Source: Eutypella sp. D-1
Lineage: Eukaryota > Ascomycota > Sordariomycetes > Xylariales > Diatrypaceae
Length of the DNA stretch: 64,000 nt
Direction of reading: 5' to 3'
Assembly: GCA_023313575.1 (NCBI GenBank)
Contig: JAJTTP010000001.1
Location: 1,426,001 to 1,490,000 of the forward strand
Below are positions 11,636 through 22,934 of the stretch, piece by piece. Numbering within the stretch: the first letter of the stretch is position 1; every line of letters begins with the position of its first letter. The notes beneath the pieces were generated by a model. It was not told where the DNA came from and ran no database searches. It saw nothing but the letters and a program-made list of their open reading frames with translations. A program made the translations under genes and the position numbers.

Positions 11636-12590
11636 GGTGCCCAGGTTTTTGGCAACTATACGTTGCGTAGTGGAGGTAAGTGATGGACGTCTGCGTAGAA
11701 ATCCAAAGTGACAGGTATTATTACTACTGCCTGAAGTTGTGTCGTCTCTGATTTTAGTGCAATTACAACAGCCCGGGCTCTCCGCGATTGCTCGTTCGCT
11801 ATTTACCTAGCAGCCTAGGTACCTAAAGAACTAAGTAGCAAAATGTGAAGACATACCCGCCCGTTCCTAATCCTACATATATAACTCGAGAAAAAGAGAA
11901 AACGAGTTACGGAAATTAGTTATTTAAGTCGAGTTACTCATTATTACTCTAAAGGAAAGTCAGCATGCCAGTTGCTAGTTATATGTACCTAGGCAGGCAG
12001 CCTTCTTTGCATGTGAAACGCACATATACCTACATGGCCTAGGTACATTCACACCTTAAGTAAGTACTTTGTATACAACACGCATACATACAATTCCTTA
12101 CAATCAGAGTAACCAGAGTGCCGAATGGTGAGCCGAATAGTTATTGGATTCCACAGGATCCAGTTACACGGGCACGGGTCAGGCTAAAATTATGGGGCGC
12201 AAAGTAGGGAGAATGGATAACTTTAACTTATGCTTTAGCTCATCATACGTCCCTATTACTTATATACCTGTTACCTCGTGTCGTATAATTGTACACTCCC
12301 GTCACAGTATCTACTCTAAAGTCAAATGATGTAGTCAGCATATATGAGAAGAGGAAGAAAAAAACACTATATACATAATGACAAATCATATCCGCTATGC
12401 ACCGTTTTATATATATTCTCTCATAATATTCCCTCGGGTATCGCGATAAGGAAAATTGCTCGGCCTCCCTACTTGAAGCTGTACGCTTGCGGCTTGCCGG
12501 CCCCCACCGCCCTGCAGTGGACAGGTTAGGCAACACACACACACAGCAAGCCTGAACTGAATATAGCCCAACATTCGAGAGAAAAGGGTT
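11636..12590. other. Intergenic 11636-12590
   Basis: Upstream region of the hydrolase and downstream region of the transcription factor gene. It is AT-rich from about 11860 to 12460, with CCTAGGTA-type partial palindromes at 11814-11824 and around 12037. No gene is seen. Confidence 0.5.
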
Positions 12591-15500
12591 TCAACCCAGC
12601 CCAATGATCCATGCCGCGTTGCCGAGCTGCGTAATCAGTTGGCAGAGGTTCTCCACGATAGGCGGCAGGTGTTCTTTCCCGGGCTTGAAGTTGGTCTTGA
12701 GGACCTCCACCGCGAGGCTCATGCAGGTCCTCGGGTCGTCGAGGCTTGCCTCCAGGGCCGGGCTCGGGTTTGGGCTCGGGTTCATATTCGCATCCGCATT
12801 TGCGTTGTTCGGGCTCTGCTTCTGCGTCTCGCCGCGGTTGTTGCTACTGCACGACGGTGGCGGCCCGCGGATGAGCGGCCGGCCCTGACCGAAGCTGACG
12901 AACTGCTGAACCTCGGGGGTCTCGATGCCATCGAGGTACACCGGCCCCTGCGACATCGCATTTGTGGCGGCCTGGTTCCGCGACGCTCGCGTGACCACGC
13001 CGTACGTCCACAGCGTCATCGTGGCCTGGTACAGCCCGACGGCGTAGAAGTCCTTAAGTTGGCCCGGCGGGAACATCTTCGCCTGCCGTAGTATCTGACC
13101 TGCAAACCACAGGCTCTGACGGGCCTCGTTGGTCTCCGACCAGCGCTGGAGCATCGGGAATACGCGCCGGGCCTGCTCGTCACCTTCTTTGCCCATGAAG
13201 AGCTGGAGGTCGTAAAGGGAGACGTTGAGGTACATGAAGTCTAGGTTCAGCAGCATGGCTTCCTGTGCCGATAGAGCCCCGTGCCATTCGGACTGGAAGT
13301 TCCTCAGAGCCTTGCACATCTCCTGATGGCGCAGCTTGAGAATGAGGCCATTCCCATCCTGCGAGTCCATAAATGTGTTCCAACGGTGCGCAGAGCACAG
13401 CCGCCGCCACTCATAGATGAGACTCCAGTAGCCATGGAGATATATGGAGATGGCATATTGTAAATCTAACCGTTGGTGGTTGGTTGATAGGAACGTAATA
13501 TCACGCATCAAATCACCAAGGCATGGCGGCCGCTTGCTTTGACCTGCCGATCTCAGGAGGAACTGGCTCTTCCACTCCTCGGCCGTTTTAGCAAACCATA
13601 GCTCTTTCGATTCCGGGAGGGGGGCGGTCATCTCCCCGTACGATATTAGCGGGGGAGTTAAAGTAGTCATAGAGGTCTGTGCGTCGCCTAGGAAGCTATA
13701 GAACACAAGTCTAGCCGGCTCATCAGAAAACAGTTCAGCCAGTGCATCATATCCATACTGAACACTCACCTCTTCCACGACTCGCTCTCACTCCAGAGTC
13801 TCCACTTCTTATCCAGGACTTCCCCTTCGTCGTCGGCGTCAACTGACATGACAGGGTAGGAGGAGCGGTGGAATTTTCCACGATGTCGCACCATCTAGCG
13901 CAACCAATTAGCCAAACAGCATTTGCACACGGGGTTCGGCGGACATACAGATAATGGGGCCAGCCCATGGGCACCGGCAATTTCTACTTTCCGTCGATTT
14001 GCGCTCCATGTGCCTATCCGCTGTTCTAGGAGAAGAGCTTGGACGAGACTAATGTGGCGCACATAGGAATTGTCGTCCTCGACCTATTGGTCGTTAGCTC
14101 CCGAGCAGAATCAAACGGTGTGGTTTTGGTTATGTAAGTTTACTTTGACGTATATTGATTGGCCTTTGCAAACCTTACATGTCAGCTATGTTCGACGCGG
14201 CTTGGGAGCCCCGTCTTCACTTACGAACTGCTTCTTGTATTGCAAAGCCGAACCGTCTCAACACAGGAACTGGGGCCATGACTGCGCCAGCGGCTGCGAC
14301 CGCGGCTAACCATTCAGGAAGCTGGGCATTGAGCTTGAATGTACCGAGGTGTATCCATGAAGACACCGAATAACGATTCTCTACCAGAAAGTTGTCTAAT
14401 TCGCGTATTAGCACCTAACCCGAAGGATGGGCATTGCGAACAGTAGCTTAGATATGTAGGTGGGAGAAGCCCAAAAAATAAAGGAGGGGGTGCCGATATC
14501 CCGAAGGATTACTTACGAATCAAGGTATCCATCACATCAACTGACGGGAAGTAAGAGGCGACGCGGGCTCTCATCTGGTTGGTGGGGCAATTGGCCAGGA
14601 CAATTGAAAGGAGTCTATCGCGATTTGATAGGTCTAGCTTGTCTGGCACCACCCTATCCATCTGACGGTGGCTCTCTCGGAAGGCAGCAGTGTCTCTCGA
14701 CGGCAGAGGTAAGTTATTGGTCTCCTCAAACCTATGATCATGATTCGGACTCCATTTCCAAGGCGATTCCATCCACAGTTTTGCAAGAGTTTCTCCTACT
14801 TGGTTTGGATTTGTTGCAGAGTTGTGCGGCTGGGGCGCTTCTTCTGGTGTTGCAGTGGATCGTTCGCCCATACCATCGATATGCCAATTATCGAGTAACC
14901 CGAAGTCGATGTCTTTGAGCTCGTAGCTGATATTGTCGCAATAGTCAAGCACAGCTAAACCCTGCCCTTGAGCCACCTGGCCTTGCTCTGGTTCGTATAT
15001 AACTTCTCGTAGAAAGTCTGAGAAGGGCACGTGCGTCATACTCATACTATTGGCATATACATGAGGGTCAAATGTATCTGAGAAGCTGTTAGTTAACACT
15101 GGAACAATATATGTAGTGAAAAGTGAGACACGACAAAGGCTTTAAAGCCGAGCTTCTCTGGTGCATTCCCTCTCCATATAGAAAAGGGCCGCCTTTTCAA
15201 TGGCACCAACTCCTCCCCAACCAAGTCTCACGAAACCGCCAAAATTTTAACGTACTAAGACTACAGCAGTTTCGCTCTTCCACATAGCTGCACCAACTCG
15301 TTTACTCCAAACACCGCATAGAAGCAATCATATCACAAACATACCACCACCAGAAAAAAAAACCCAGTAAGAACCTATCAACTTACTTTCACTCATCATT
15401 AGCGGGTGAGGAGGTTGACCTTCTTCCGTTTTGGCGACATTTGACTGGAGGGCCAGGTTTTCGCTGAACGTCGAGGGCACAGTTGACTGGGCGTCATTAT

Positions 15501-16469
15501 AATACGGAAGCGAGTTTTGCGGCGCTGGTATACCCTGCATCACACTTTGAGAGCTCGCGTCATGTGCGTGGGCAGGTAGATGAGCCATGTGCATCGCTGA
15601 TGCGGATGCCGCCTCTGCCGAAGCAGACTCGCACGCCAGACTACGAGATCTGCATCCTGTGGTAATGTCAGTATATGTGAATAAGGTATGGTATCGTAGC
15701 AATGTTCCTAGGAACACCTATGGCCCGATCTTAGTGCCTTTCAGAACGGCCTTGTGAGCCTAGTTCAATAACCTTAGGAGGTGCATGAACGAGATGATGG
15801 TACTAACTGGAGCATGGCTTCATCTCTTCGCACTTGACGCGCGCCGCAGCACAGGCTTTGCAAGCATGGGACACGCGACTAGCTGTTGGCGAGGTGTCAA
15901 TTCGTCGGCGCTTCTTGGTCGTATCATTGTCGTTGGCGTGATTGGCCGTGTGGCGCTTTAGAAGGTCGGCGCGGGCGAAAGCTTTACCGCATATGTGACA
16001 GGAGAATCTCTTCCCTAAAGTATCTAGACCAGCAAGAATTGTCAGCCGCCCTCTAAAATTCCATCGGTACGGATCGATCGTGTCTTCGAGCGCCCCTCAT
16101 AACAAGCTCATAATAGGTAGAATTCGAGTCCAAAACAAGCGACAGCGGGTGAAAAATGAGTCTTCCGAACGCTAACTAACGTGTTTGGATATGTCGAGCG
16201 AGGTGTTCAGGGCGTGAATAGCGCTTTTTGCAGTCGGCGCATTGATATAGATTTCCTGCCAGGGTATGGCCGGTCGAGACTCCGGGAGAGGTTTGGGCTA
16301 TAGCATGCGAGGGAAGTGAAGTCGTCGTCGCAGTCGGTAGGGGCATAGGTTGCGGCGGATGTTGGTGAGCCTGGGGGGTGCCGGACGGACTCTGGTTCTG
16401 GTCGGTAAAGCTGGATGGACTTTGATCCGGTGTCGCATCAATCACGAGATGCGATAGTGGAGTAGACAT
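12591..16469 (-). CDS. C2H2 + Zn2Cys6 zinc-finger transcription factor with Fungal_trans domain
   Basis: Nuclear DNA-binding regulator, roughly 850-900 aa in about 9-10 exons. Exon 1 (16469-16176) ends in the first C2H2 finger (YQCADCKKRYSRPEHLARH). Exon 2 (about 16025-15813) has the second finger (FSCHICGKAFARADLLKRH), a KKRRR nuclear-localisation patch and the start of a zinc cluster HACKACAAARVKCEEMKPC. This is completed across the next intron by a CRSRSLAC segment, giving C-x2-C-x6-C-x5-C-x2-C-x6-C. Then come a Ser/Gln-rich linker and, from about 14400 to 12591, the Fungal_trans middle-homology domain (SWIHLGTF, QEAVR, HISLVQALLLEQRIG, SWKRLVFYSFLGDAQTSM, PPLISYGEM). Known fungal proteins with this double finger architecture include Cmr1/Pig1-type melanin regulators and RegA-like factors; which this resembles I cannot say. 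The splice joins between about 14222 and 14070 are unresolved: the phases I can see do not close cleanly. Confidence 0.85.
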
Positions 16470-19400
16470 ATCGTAGCCTCTTAGCCACCTGTTCGGATGG
16501 CTCCTAATCGCGTCTTTTGCATTCGATTGCTGCCAGCTATAGGCATATCTGGCGGTAGAAAGCGAAAGAGCCCGTCAGAGGAGCATTCAACTCAAGTCGT
16601 TCATGCAAGTGACATATATTGTCACCAAGTTCCGTCGAAGGACCTGGGATATGGACTGCAAGAAGGTTGCGTGATGGATTCCCACGTAAGACTGAGAGTC
16701 ATCTTAGGAGCCGTCTCACGAGGCGAATAGCTGAGCCACCGTTCGAGATTTGAAGCTCAAGATGCGCCAGTCGCGGTGGTCGAAAGATATTTACTCAGTT
16801 ACTAAGAGAGCAACACGAGAACAGAAGATTAGGAGAGCATCCTTGTTCCCACTGACGTTGTCAATTTTGTTTTGGAACCCACTAGTCAAGTCGCTATGTT
16901 CTATTTTCTGCACAGTCTGCTTAGCAACGACTATGTCTTGTATGTAGAGCAGAGGTTTATATCTCTAGTCACTGTTAGTTAAGACCAAGAGACCAGAGAC
17001 GTAATTAGAGTGATTAGAGTGGGTTAGGTGAGGGTCAGGGTCCTCAATATCTAGAAGTGATCACCGAGGATCGAGGAGGCTTGGGAGGCCCGAGCATGTA
17101 TTAGCTAGTCCGTTAGAGTGAGTTCGTCATACAACCCCAATAAGGCCAGCTGTGGAAGAAAGACATTGTTTAGTTGTTCGATTGTATTTTATTTTTCCAA
17201 ATATAAAGTAAGTTGATGATGGGATAAGTAAGATAAATATATAATTATCAGGTATAATTACCAGGCATATAAATGCTTAAAGGAGGTATATAACATGACT
17301 TATAGCTTTGGAGAGCTTTTAAAGCCACCTAAGGGAAGGTACCCAAGTATGTACATTTCTAAATGTAGATGGCTTCATCTGTAAGGACCTAGCCAGGCTT
17401 GCCAGGTAAGTAATAGGTCAATTACAAGTGGATCCTGTCGATACCACTAATATGGGTCGATGAGAAACCGCGGGGGAGAAAGCTCAGGAGCGGCAGTGTC
17501 TGAGTGTACAGATAAAATAGCCTGATTAACTGTACTTCGTACCTACTTCTACTCACTTGTACGTAATACTACGGCAGCGCTGTACCTACAAGGTAGTTGT
17601 GTATAACCTCTTTCTTGGAGAAATACTCTGAGATGAATCAAAAACTCGCCTATGTATATGTCAACTCGAATCGAATACCACGTTGGTGCATATACCTCTG
17701 GCAGAATACTACCCTGCCCTATAGAAACTGCCTACAGACCTTGCATGCATATGTACCTAGGTAGGTACTTAGTATGTATGTAGACAACTCGAAGTCTTTA
17801 CTTGACGATTAACGCCTTCATGCAAAATTACATACATGAGTAGTTCCATATTCAGGCTAACGGCAAATACCGCAATCGAACTCCCACTTCATACTAATAA
17901 GTAAGGTTGATGACGATGTTACCCCTTGAAGACTCCAGTCCCTTCTCCAAAACTGAAATAGCTCCCGGGGCATACGCCAACATGCACGTAATCCTCCTAC
18001 TACCCTACTACAATACCTCTACCTAACCTCTACCTAGGTAGGTATGTACACACACCAGCACAAGCTCAACCGCCGTCAACCTTGTTCACGATGGCGTCCA
18101 ACATCCAGCGTATCAGAACAGTGTGTTGGATTTGATATTGTTATCAATTGACCAACCCCTCGACAGCCAATGGCCGCATCGCCATGTCTGAACTCCCACA
18201 CTCTGTCGGAGTTTTAACTCTTCAGAGGCAGCTGTTCGGAGGGCCCTGGTGTAAATTGGGAGGGTTTGGGTGGGCTTGGGGGGGAACATTATTCCTCCCC
18301 GGTCTTGACCGATCACCTATGTACGTAGGCTACCGGAGCCCTGTCGCCCTGTCAGCCCTTGTCGGCCCTGTTGTGGGAGCTGGGGAGGCGCGGGAGGCGG
18401 GAGATACACGCGTTGTGTGGGTTTTAGGGGGGGTTGTGTTTTAAAGGTCGAGGCCACGAGGCCGAACGTCTTTTCATTACGTTACTGGTGGGTTTAATCT
18501 TGGGTCCTTTTTTCTTTCCAGGATCGCCAGCCGTTTGACCTGTTGGCACACGATTCGGGACTTGCTCCACATCGAGGAGAGAGAGCCTTAACGCCGCTAA
18601 TCTTTTCCGAAACGGAGGAGTGCCGGGGCCGTTGATCACATCGGCCATGTGCGATTTGCGACGTCCACGAGTGGGGAACGAACAACCTGGAACATGCAGA
18701 CGGCACCAGTTCTGGCATTCTTTTTTTACCTTGTTGCCTTTGCCTACCAACCTTACCTATCTTGCCTATCGAATATTCGAACGACATCCACAGAGCTTGT
18801 CATAACAGCGATGACAGACTCTGCATGGATGATCGTCAACTCTGCAGCCGCTTTTGTGATTTGCAGGCCTACGCCGATACACATATCTATATGTAGGACT
18901 TAACCGACCAAGAAATCTGGCCGGCCGTTGACCCTGTCGACTGCAGCACTCCGTCGTCCAACCTTGACCAAGGTCGCAGTGCATGGCAGCATGATGATCG
19001 ATCACTTGGCCTGCTTGTCAGTCGACCAGTCAGACAATTATTTGCGTATAGGATCTGATGCGCCTATCTGCCTACATAGTCACATTCACACTCTCGTCTA
19101 GGATATACTACTCTGTATAAACTACTGTGGGTAGTTGGTACTCCAGTCCGAGGGCCCTGCCTACATATGTAGGTTGTTAGGGTATCGGGATTCGGAATCT
19201 AAAACTATCTAGTAGGTAATCTGTAAATCGAGAGAGGCTCCTCATCCCTAGGATCCTTGGCCGAGCCTTTTTGACCTCCTGGATCCTTGCCTTTCTCGGG
19301 CAAGCACGTGGATCATGTTAAGGCGTCTTGCGTCCGCGATAAAGTCCCGAGGAACGATCGTGACGATCACCGACCTGGCAGTAGCAACAAGACGTGACAA

Positions 19401-20222
19401 ACGGGGCTCGTAATGAGATGTCTAGCCAGATGCGTCAACGTGAGGCTTTGTCCCTGGTAGCCCAGCGGCCCCAGTGACTTTCTCACTGACGTACATAATT
19501 GGTGGTTTCATACCCATGGCGGCCCTCCGAAGAGACAAAGAGGGGTAACTAACTGTTTAGGTAGACGCTGGCGAGGTCAGAAATAGCCGTCGCCACGCGG
19601 ATATCGCTTTTCGGCTCGGGTTACGTAGGCAATTACAAGACAACTCTATGACCTCTTATGTTCCCTTTCTTTGATCATGCCTACGTAGCGTGCCTAAGCA
19701 GTCCAGAACACCGAAACTCGTCGACGGCCATGAGCATTACCCCCACAAGCCCACGAGCCAAGACCTGTCACCGCCCAAAAGCCGCCCAAGGCAAGCCACC
19801 CCCTGAAGATAAACCCAGCGGGCGGCATATGGCTGCAGATGCTGAGATATTAGACTAAACAAACCCGCAAGCTCACTGCATAGGGGCGGTAAAAGCGGCA
19901 TCTTCACAGTGCGATGGTCTAGACCACGTATGTTCGTAATTCAAAAGAGCAGTGCTCTTGCCTAGCGATGATCAATACGATAGCTATATATATAAAAAAG
20001 GAAAAGCAGTCACATGCTAATGTGGTAAGCGCTTAGCTAGATAGATATCTTCGACCGTCTAGCCACAACAGACTAGAAACCCTCGCACAGATTTTGCGAA
20101 CCCACTGGAATAGTGCATTATATAGTAACTGTCATGTCGATAGTCAACTACTCATACATATGCACCTTAGGGAAGATCCGGGGGGCTAGCACGTCTACGT
20201 ATCGTGCGGCCCCTTAGCCCGC
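16470..20222. other. Gene-poor 3.75-kb spacer
   Basis: No supported gene. AT-rich tract at about 17160-17330 (Ts and As, many TATA words). Exact TACCTAGGTA palindromes at 17754-17763 and 18031-18040. Short frames around 18100-18800 overlap on both strands without domains or splice signals. The left end must contain the promoter of the transcription factor gene and the right end the 3' untranslated region of the SDR at 20223. Confidence 0.55.
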
Positions 20223-21597
20223 TTATAGCGTGTACCCAGCATCCATGACCACGCTGCAGCACATCTCGTCAGCAAGCCCTAACCAGGTCGATCCAACCGC
20301 CCCCGCCTCCTGCATAGCGGGTATGGCAATAAGGGGAAATAGAAAGGAGCAGAGGAGAAAAAAAAGGAAAAATGACAACGTACTTGACACCGGTCATGCC
20401 CTTTGTCTTGACGAACGTGAAGACCTGCTCGGCGACGTCCTCGACGGTGACGATGCGCTTGAGCTTCGTCTTCTGGCGATGGCCTTCCTTCTCGTCGTCC
20501 GAGAACCTCGCGGCCCAGTCCTGTTGTACGGGCGGGCAAGAAACACACGGGGCCCTACGTCAGCACAAACACACCAAGCAAACCCCTACGCCCAGGCGCG
20601 GGGCGTTGTCTGTCCAAGAGCGAGGATGGTCATGTGGTGGGGCAGGTAGGTGGACGCCAGTTGTCACTTACCGTGATTAGAAGACCGGGGGATACACAGT
20701 TGACCCTGATGTTCGGGGCCGCGAGCGCGGCCAGACATCGGACGAGATGAATCTGAGCAGCCTTGGTGACAGCATATGCCTAGAAACCCACGATGCCAAA
20801 AAGGCCAGGTATCAGTACTCACGAACCGACTAGACCGGACAGCTCCCCCAAAAGAGAAAAAACAACGAATATGAGACGACAGACAAACTTACCATAGAGC
20901 TACCACTAACACTAACCCCAGCAAGCGAGGCAGTAGAGACGAAAGCGCCGCCGGCGCCATCGTCGCCGCCACGGTCGAGGTGGGGGCGGGCGGCGCGGAG
21001 GAGCCAGAGGTGGGACTTGACGTTGACGGCGAAGGCGCGGTCCCAATCGTCATCGTCGGCGTTGTCGTCGAGGCTCTCCCAGCCCCGATATCGGGTCCAG
21101 CCGCCGTTCGAGAAGACCGCGTCCAGCCTGCCCAGGGTACCACCACTCCCCGCCCCTGCCTCAGCCTCAGCCGCAGCCGCCGTCCCCGACTCGATCCCTT
21201 CGTACGGCCCCGTGCCAAAGAACCGTCCGCCCCCGAGCCTCTCGACGGTCTGGCGAACAAGCTCCACGACGTCGGCCTTGACGCCGAGGTCCGCGCGCAC
21301 CGCGATGAAGTTATCCCCCTCCTGCTCCTCCTCTTTACCCCCTTCCCCCTTTCCCACCAGCGGACTCAGGCCGCGCAGCTCCGCGACCAGGGCCTCGGCG
21401 CGGGCGGCGTCGTGGGCGTAGTTGACCGCGACGCGGTAGCCGTGGCGGGCGAAGAGGCGGGCGGCGGCGGCGCCGAGGCCCGCGCTTCCGGCCGTCACGA
21501 GCGCTACGGGAGGGCGGGCGCGTGCCTGGGTTGGTCCTGGCGCGCGGTCCGTGCTGAGGCTGGTTGCTGTTGGTGGTGGTGGTGCTGTGCTCGCCAT
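20223..21597 (-). CDS. Short-chain dehydrogenase/reductase, 4 exons
   Basis: NAD(P)-dependent SDR of the classical/adh_short_C2 type, 326 aa; substrate unknown. Exons 21597-20893, 20779-20672, 20520-20384 and 20253-20223 sum to 981 nt. Motifs: PVALVTAGSAGLGAAAARLF (dinucleotide loop, residues about 30-50), VAVNY (end of strand 2), RADLGV, FSNGG, NVKSHLWLL, STASLAG (catalytic Ser region), AYAVTKAAQ (catalytic Y-x3-K at the start of exon 2), RVNCVSPGLL, and a C-terminal TGVNVVMDAGYTL assembled from exons 3 and 4. The segment between the first strand and the NNAG-equivalent is enlarged by low-complexity Gly/Glu and Ala/Glu stretches (21150-21360), so the protein is longer than a typical 250-aa SDR. 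A dinucleotide-repeat tract lies just upstream. Confidence 0.9.
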
Positions 21598-21640
21598 GGT
21601 TGTCTATCTTTATTGTTGTGCTATTTGATATTCTCAGGCT

Positions 21641-21722
21641 CTGTGTGTGTGTGTGTGTTTGTGTGTGTGTATGTGTATATGTATGTATATATGTATCTGT
21701 GTGTGTGTGTGTGTATCTGTGC
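21641..21722. repeat. GT-rich microsatellite
   Basis: Runs of GT interspersed with TATG units begin about 45 bases upstream of the SDR start codon at 21597, so they would fall in its promoter or 5' leader (as CA/ACAT on the coding strand). Confidence 0.8.
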
Positions 21723-22218
21723 AACCTTGCACTTTACCGGCCGGCCGCCCGAGAACTTATGTATGCAGGGAACTTCCCGTACGTAAGTAAGCCAAAACAG
21801 ACGTTACAGACGTTTTTTGATACGCAGGAAAAAGCGAATAAAGCCGATTGATAAATCACTTACATTAATTGTCTTTAAACACCCCTTACTTTACTCCCCG
21901 TAACGTCCGATTGACTACTAAGTCCGGGTTCGGCGTGCGGGTTACCTACCTATAATTATGAGTCGTCTCTTCCCTCCCGGGCTCGGGACGGCAGTGGATC
22001 CCAATGTTGGTGGTTCTCGAAACTAAGCACCTACCCCAGATCAATTACGTATTTGGTATATATAAGTATGAGGGGAAAAGGAAGGGGGGCGGGTTAGGGG
22101 GGTTTAAGGTAATTACCTAAGTAGCTGTCTTAGGGAGATAAGCAGGTGAATAAGTTCTAAGAGAGAGAGAGAGGGGTTAAACGCCTATCGTCCGGTTATA
22201 TGTCTACGCCCGCTGAGG

Positions 22219-22247
22219 TCACACACACACACACACACACACACACA
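22219..22247. repeat. CA dinucleotide repeat
   Basis: About thirteen uninterrupted CA units read on the plus strand, in intergenic DNA. Confidence 0.85.
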
Positions 22248-22934
22248 ATGCGCCGGTCCGTTACGTGCAGCCTTAGCTACATGGCCTAGCTTGGAATCAA
22301 GGCTAGAGGTGAGGAGGAGAGTTAAGCCAATTGGTTCAGACCAAGGCAAAGTAAATATAGTGCCGGCTGGTACCGATCCTTATCGTAATACAGGAGTTGG
22401 TGATCAGCTGAAAGGGGCAAACCCGTCCTAATATATATACTTAGGTATACATAGATGATCATACTCAAACTTCGGGCTGAATGGTATCTCATTCTTCCTT
22501 TACAACTATATATCTCGGGTATGGATAATAAGTGGTCTTCCACAGTTTTTTGTGAAAATTGATGTTATAAATACTCAAGTCCTGTTGTAACAAATAAATA
22601 TTTTTTCCTGTATACACACGTTCGCCACAAGAGCACGCCTAAGATACAAATCCACGCTCCAGCTGCGCGGACTGGATGGATTCAGCACAAATGGTATAGG
22701 GGATATCCTGACCCTCCATCCTCTTCCATCCCGACTCCTCCACGCCTTGCCTGTCTTCGTTTCTCATCTTCGCGTATATCTCTCTTTCTTTTCGCACCTC
22801 GTTCCTGGCATTATCCGACACACCCCGGGATTACTACTATGTATACTTGGCCCTGCTCTGGCTAGCCAGGCGTGGCTCGGCTTGGCTCGAATTCTGCTTC
22901 TGTGTCGAACTTCTCCCTTGGTATATGGTTGCGT

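Larger units (their letters stand above)
21598..22934. other. Intergenic with dinucleotide repeats
   Basis: Promoter side of the SDR gene and 3' side of succinate dehydrogenase. It holds a GT/TATG-rich microsatellite at about 21641-21722 and a CA tract at about 22219-22247. No gene is seen. AT-rich TA words occur at about 22425-22445. Confidence 0.55.

Noticed and set aside
20980..21786. 268-codon plus-strand frame opposite the second SDR
   Set aside because: The minus-strand SDR has full family motifs and splice structure; the plus frame runs into the GT microsatellite (VCVCVFVCVYVYMYV).
22219..22247. Tandem repeats considered as a CRISPR array or telomere
   Set aside because: It is a simple CA dinucleotide tract without spacers, and no TTAGGG runs are present in the window; the organism is a eukaryote.
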